This document shows, one piece after another, positions 61,401 to 64,000 of a stretch of 64,000 nucleotides of DNA; the stretch's first letter is position 1, and every line of letters begins with the position of its first letter. Under the pieces are notes generated by a model. It worked only from the letters and a program-made list of their open reading frames with translations. It made no database searches and had not been told where the DNA came from. A program made the position numbers and the translations under genes. Source of the stretch: Rhynochetos jubatus (Eukaryota; Chordata; Aves; Eurypygiformes; Rhynochetidae); the NCBI GenBank assembly GCA_027574665.1, contig CM050652.1, positions 10,210,589 to 10,274,588 on the forward strand, written 5' to 3'.

Positions 61401-63218
61401 AATTGCCTGGAAATACCCACAATGGTAATATAGTCAGTATATGTGAACTTTCAGTTGACTAAACTACAGGAAGGAGAAATTATATCATTAATTTCATTAA
61501 CAGTTTTTCAGACAGTGATTCTGGTGCAAAACGAGGAGGAGAAGCTGCTAGTGAAATGTCTCAGTTGCCATTCAGGAGGGATTAGCAACTGCACATCAGC
61601 AATTACTGAACCCTAAATTTCATTATGAGGGTTACCACTCCTGGCCTGAGATTTAAAATTCAGCTCATAACATCGATTCCAATGTGCTGATTCTCAATAA
61701 CTACTCTATGACCTGTACTTATCACTTAGACATTCTGCTCAAGACAAAGTTGTTGCCTGTCCTTGTTCCAGGATGAAAATATTTCACACAATGCCTTTTA
61801 CATGCTTTCAACAACAGCGAATCATTTGAGGACTTGGTGACGTGTTTCACCCACCACAGATTTTTGCTTAATTCAACCTAAAAGATACTGGATTTGGGGT
61901 TTAGTTTGCTGATTCTGAATGCGTCATCACATTCACATCTTATATTATTTGCTGTGTGATAGTGTTGACTCTGTATAAAATGTGGGATGGAAGTGATGTT
62001 TCTACATATAAATTATGTGGAAGATGATTTGCATTCACAAAGGAGTTTATTAATATTAAATTGTTAGTTCATTTGTGACTAAATCAAATACAAGTGGGTT
62101 TTTTTTTACTTCATGAATTTTGAGATTGTTCTTCTCAAACTATAAAATGTTATTTCCTAGATTTGAAATGTAGAGAGATACAGAAGTCCCTATCGAAAGG
62201 GATTTTTCTGTATATAGAACTCTTCTTCCACCAGTATTTCAACACTAAAAAGAAGATTAGGATTAAAGAAGATAACCTGCTATGATTTTTTTCTACTTTA
62301 AAATGTCTGGTCTTCTAAATTATGTTTCTGTACATTATTATCTAATAATTGCTTCCATACTTGGAGTTTATAACTTTCTCAGTTTTCAAAATATATGCAC
62401 AGAAAGGAACATGGAAGAAATTCCTGAAATAGTCAGTGATAGGTATAGGGTCATCTAGACTACCAGATTTACATGTTGATATCGATACTCAGGAATAGAA
62501 ATTGGTTTTCTATGCAATAATTGTGGGGGAAAAAAAATCATATTGGTGTTTCTGTGACCTTCTAGCAATTCTAAATTTGAATTTTCAGTAATGTAATTTA
62601 TTTTTAGGCACTTAAAAGCCAGAGCTTAAAATTTCAGATTTCAGAGTACAATGAATATACTTAAAATAAACATTCTCAGAAAAAATAAAAAGAAGCAGAG
62701 TGCTAGTTCAGCTTTTTAAAAAGTATATGGTTTGGCAGACACAGGCTTTTTATTTTTGCATGTCACTAATTTTATTCAGTATCATGTTTCAAGGAAGTGG
62801 GGAAAATATACTTGGTGTTAGTAGTATATAGCAGAGGTACCATGTGATTTATATAATCAACATACACATTTGTTCAACTGAATTTTAAATAGTTCAGATA
62901 ATGGATCTATTCCTTTCCTTATCTATTGTAGGTCTTAATATTAGTTTCTTTTTTTCCCCCTTAATGTAAAAAATTAAAAATACAGTAAGATATTTTAGAT
63001 ACATAAACTTGAGTTGTTAGCTTACAGTTGAAACAGGGATTTAGTTGACATCTTTGTACTTCTGAAATTCACATGGAACGTTATTCTGACAGAATTCTCA
63101 AAAGCATCCTTTATTTGTGATGTTACTCATAACATAGATGCAAATAGTTTATTTTTTTTCAGTATTTTTTTTCATATTTATTTATGGAAAGGTATGAGCT
63201 AAAAATATAATTCTGGTG

Positions 63219-63237
63219 TTTTTTTTTTTTTTTTTTT
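63219..63237 (+). repeat. Poly-T run
   Basis: Nineteen T in a row, followed by AAGAG. Confidence 0.9.
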
Positions 63238-63617
63238 AAGAGTATTTTCAACTGATCATTTACTCAGTTTAAACTTTTATTGAGAGAATATAATCAACTG
63301 GAGGGGAATGACTTATATTGATCACATTGAGCATTTACTGGTCTTCCCTTACCCCAGTACTGTTGCTAAACAAAAATAGAAGAAAATTGCTCCTTCCTCC
63401 CCTGCCACCCTTATTTTACTCTCTAATGGGAAAAAACCCAAAATAAACAAAACTAATTCAGTTCCAGAGGGTCAGATGAATATCCAACTACTTCTCTCTA
63501 AATGGTCTCCTTGTAGCATTTCAGATGAATCCTTCTCTAGACTATCCATCTTCAGATAATCTCAAATAACGCTTTTTGACCTTCTTTAATCTTCAAATCA
63601 AGAGGATTCTTAGAAGT

Positions 63618-63660
63618 CTTTTCTGAAAAGCAAATGCTTTTCAGCATTTGTTGCTGAAAA
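63618..63660. repeat. Three overlapping inverted repeats
   Basis: CTTTTC-T-GAAAAG (63618-63630), GAAAAGCA-AA-TGCTTTTC (63625-63642) and TTTTCAGCA-TTTGT-TGCTGAAAA (63638-63660), each perfect in its arms and sharing bases with its neighbour. Confidence 0.85.
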
Positions 63661-64000
63661 TCTAGATGTTGAATTTTCATGTGTTATCTGCCGACTGTAA
63701 TTATTTATGTAAAGAATTTCCCTACTAAATTCTCCTTTTGTTCAATAGATGCTGAAGGTATATTTTTATAAAAAGACCAAACTGTAATAAAAGTAAGAAA
63801 TATATTAATATGCACAACTTTGTTTAGTAATGAATGGTGAAAGTTGGCACCTCTTGAGTTCAGGCAGATGATAATTTTGTTGTACTGTCCCAGTAAAAGA
63901 CCCTGGTAGTTGCTAGTAGCTGATCAGTGTTTTAGTTAAGGTGACAACTGAAGGTGGGAAAACCGAAAGGAAAACGAAAAGGAAACACACTTCATTACTT

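Larger units (their letters stand above)
58406..64000. other. Unique AT-rich sequence, no gene seen
   Basis: 5.6 kb without recognised repeats. Contains T runs at 59338-59355, 59706-59720 and 63219-63237 and overlapping hairpins at 63618-63660. A T-rich acceptor-like site at 60608 is followed by only a short frame. Confidence 0.6.

Noticed and set aside
1..64000. tRNA, rRNA or other structured RNA genes
   Set aside because: No cloverleaf with A and B boxes or rRNA-like segment was noticed by eye; a tRNAscan or Rfam search would be needed to exclude small ones.
1..64000. A previously undescribed multi-gene system
   Set aside because: No cluster of intact genes exists; recognisable coding sequence is decayed CR1 ORF2, and the remaining DNA is non-coding in character.

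Overview
The window looks like nuclear DNA of a bird, from gene-poor AT-rich intergenic or intronic sequence. Three things point there: at least fourteen fragments of the CR1 LINE (tails ending in ATTCTATGA on + or starting with TAGAATCACAGAATGG on -), two solo LTRs of the avian ERVL type (one with a perfect 5-bp target duplication), and the absence of dense open frames, operons, ribosome-binding sites or RNA genes. I cannot name the species. CR1 and ERVL LTRs occur throughout birds, and this LTR type suggests, without proving, a lineage other than chicken. Layout: 5-988, ERV LTR with internal ~47-bp modules and a 22-G run, cut by the window edge. 1672-1791, a weak candidate last exon with a pleckstrin-homology-like C-terminal helix. 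5800-7290, two CR1 copies head to head. 10004-10404 and 13276-14035, reverse-strand CR1. 13191-13249 and 15430-15535, two palindromic repeats that look ancient. 23285-23500, CR1 followed by a GC-richer block. 30692-30922, CR1 tail. 34508-34640, a probable old SINE-like amniote repeat. 36325-37403, CR1 with a reverse-transcriptase segment. 40018-40187, old CR1 scrap. 42062-42605, a scrambled CR1 cluster with an internal inversion. 44661-46284, a second head-to-head CR1 pair. 48704-49447, complete solo ERVL LTR. 55694-56326, CR1 with a large deletion whose junction stays in frame. 57749-58405, CR1 with two internal deletions. 58406-64000, unique AT-rich DNA. The recognisable coding potential is almost all decayed CR1 ORF2 (reverse transcriptase and 3' part), broken by frameshifts, stops and 5' truncation; none could act autonomously. 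I found no intact gene, tRNA, rRNA, CRISPR array or novel defence-like system. The most notable items are structural: the inverted CR1 segment, the in-frame CR1 deletion, the two LTRs that share a 5' end but not the rest, the palindrome centred on a perfect TGACGTCA, and a few exon-like or conserved-noncoding-like stretches that need alignment to settle.
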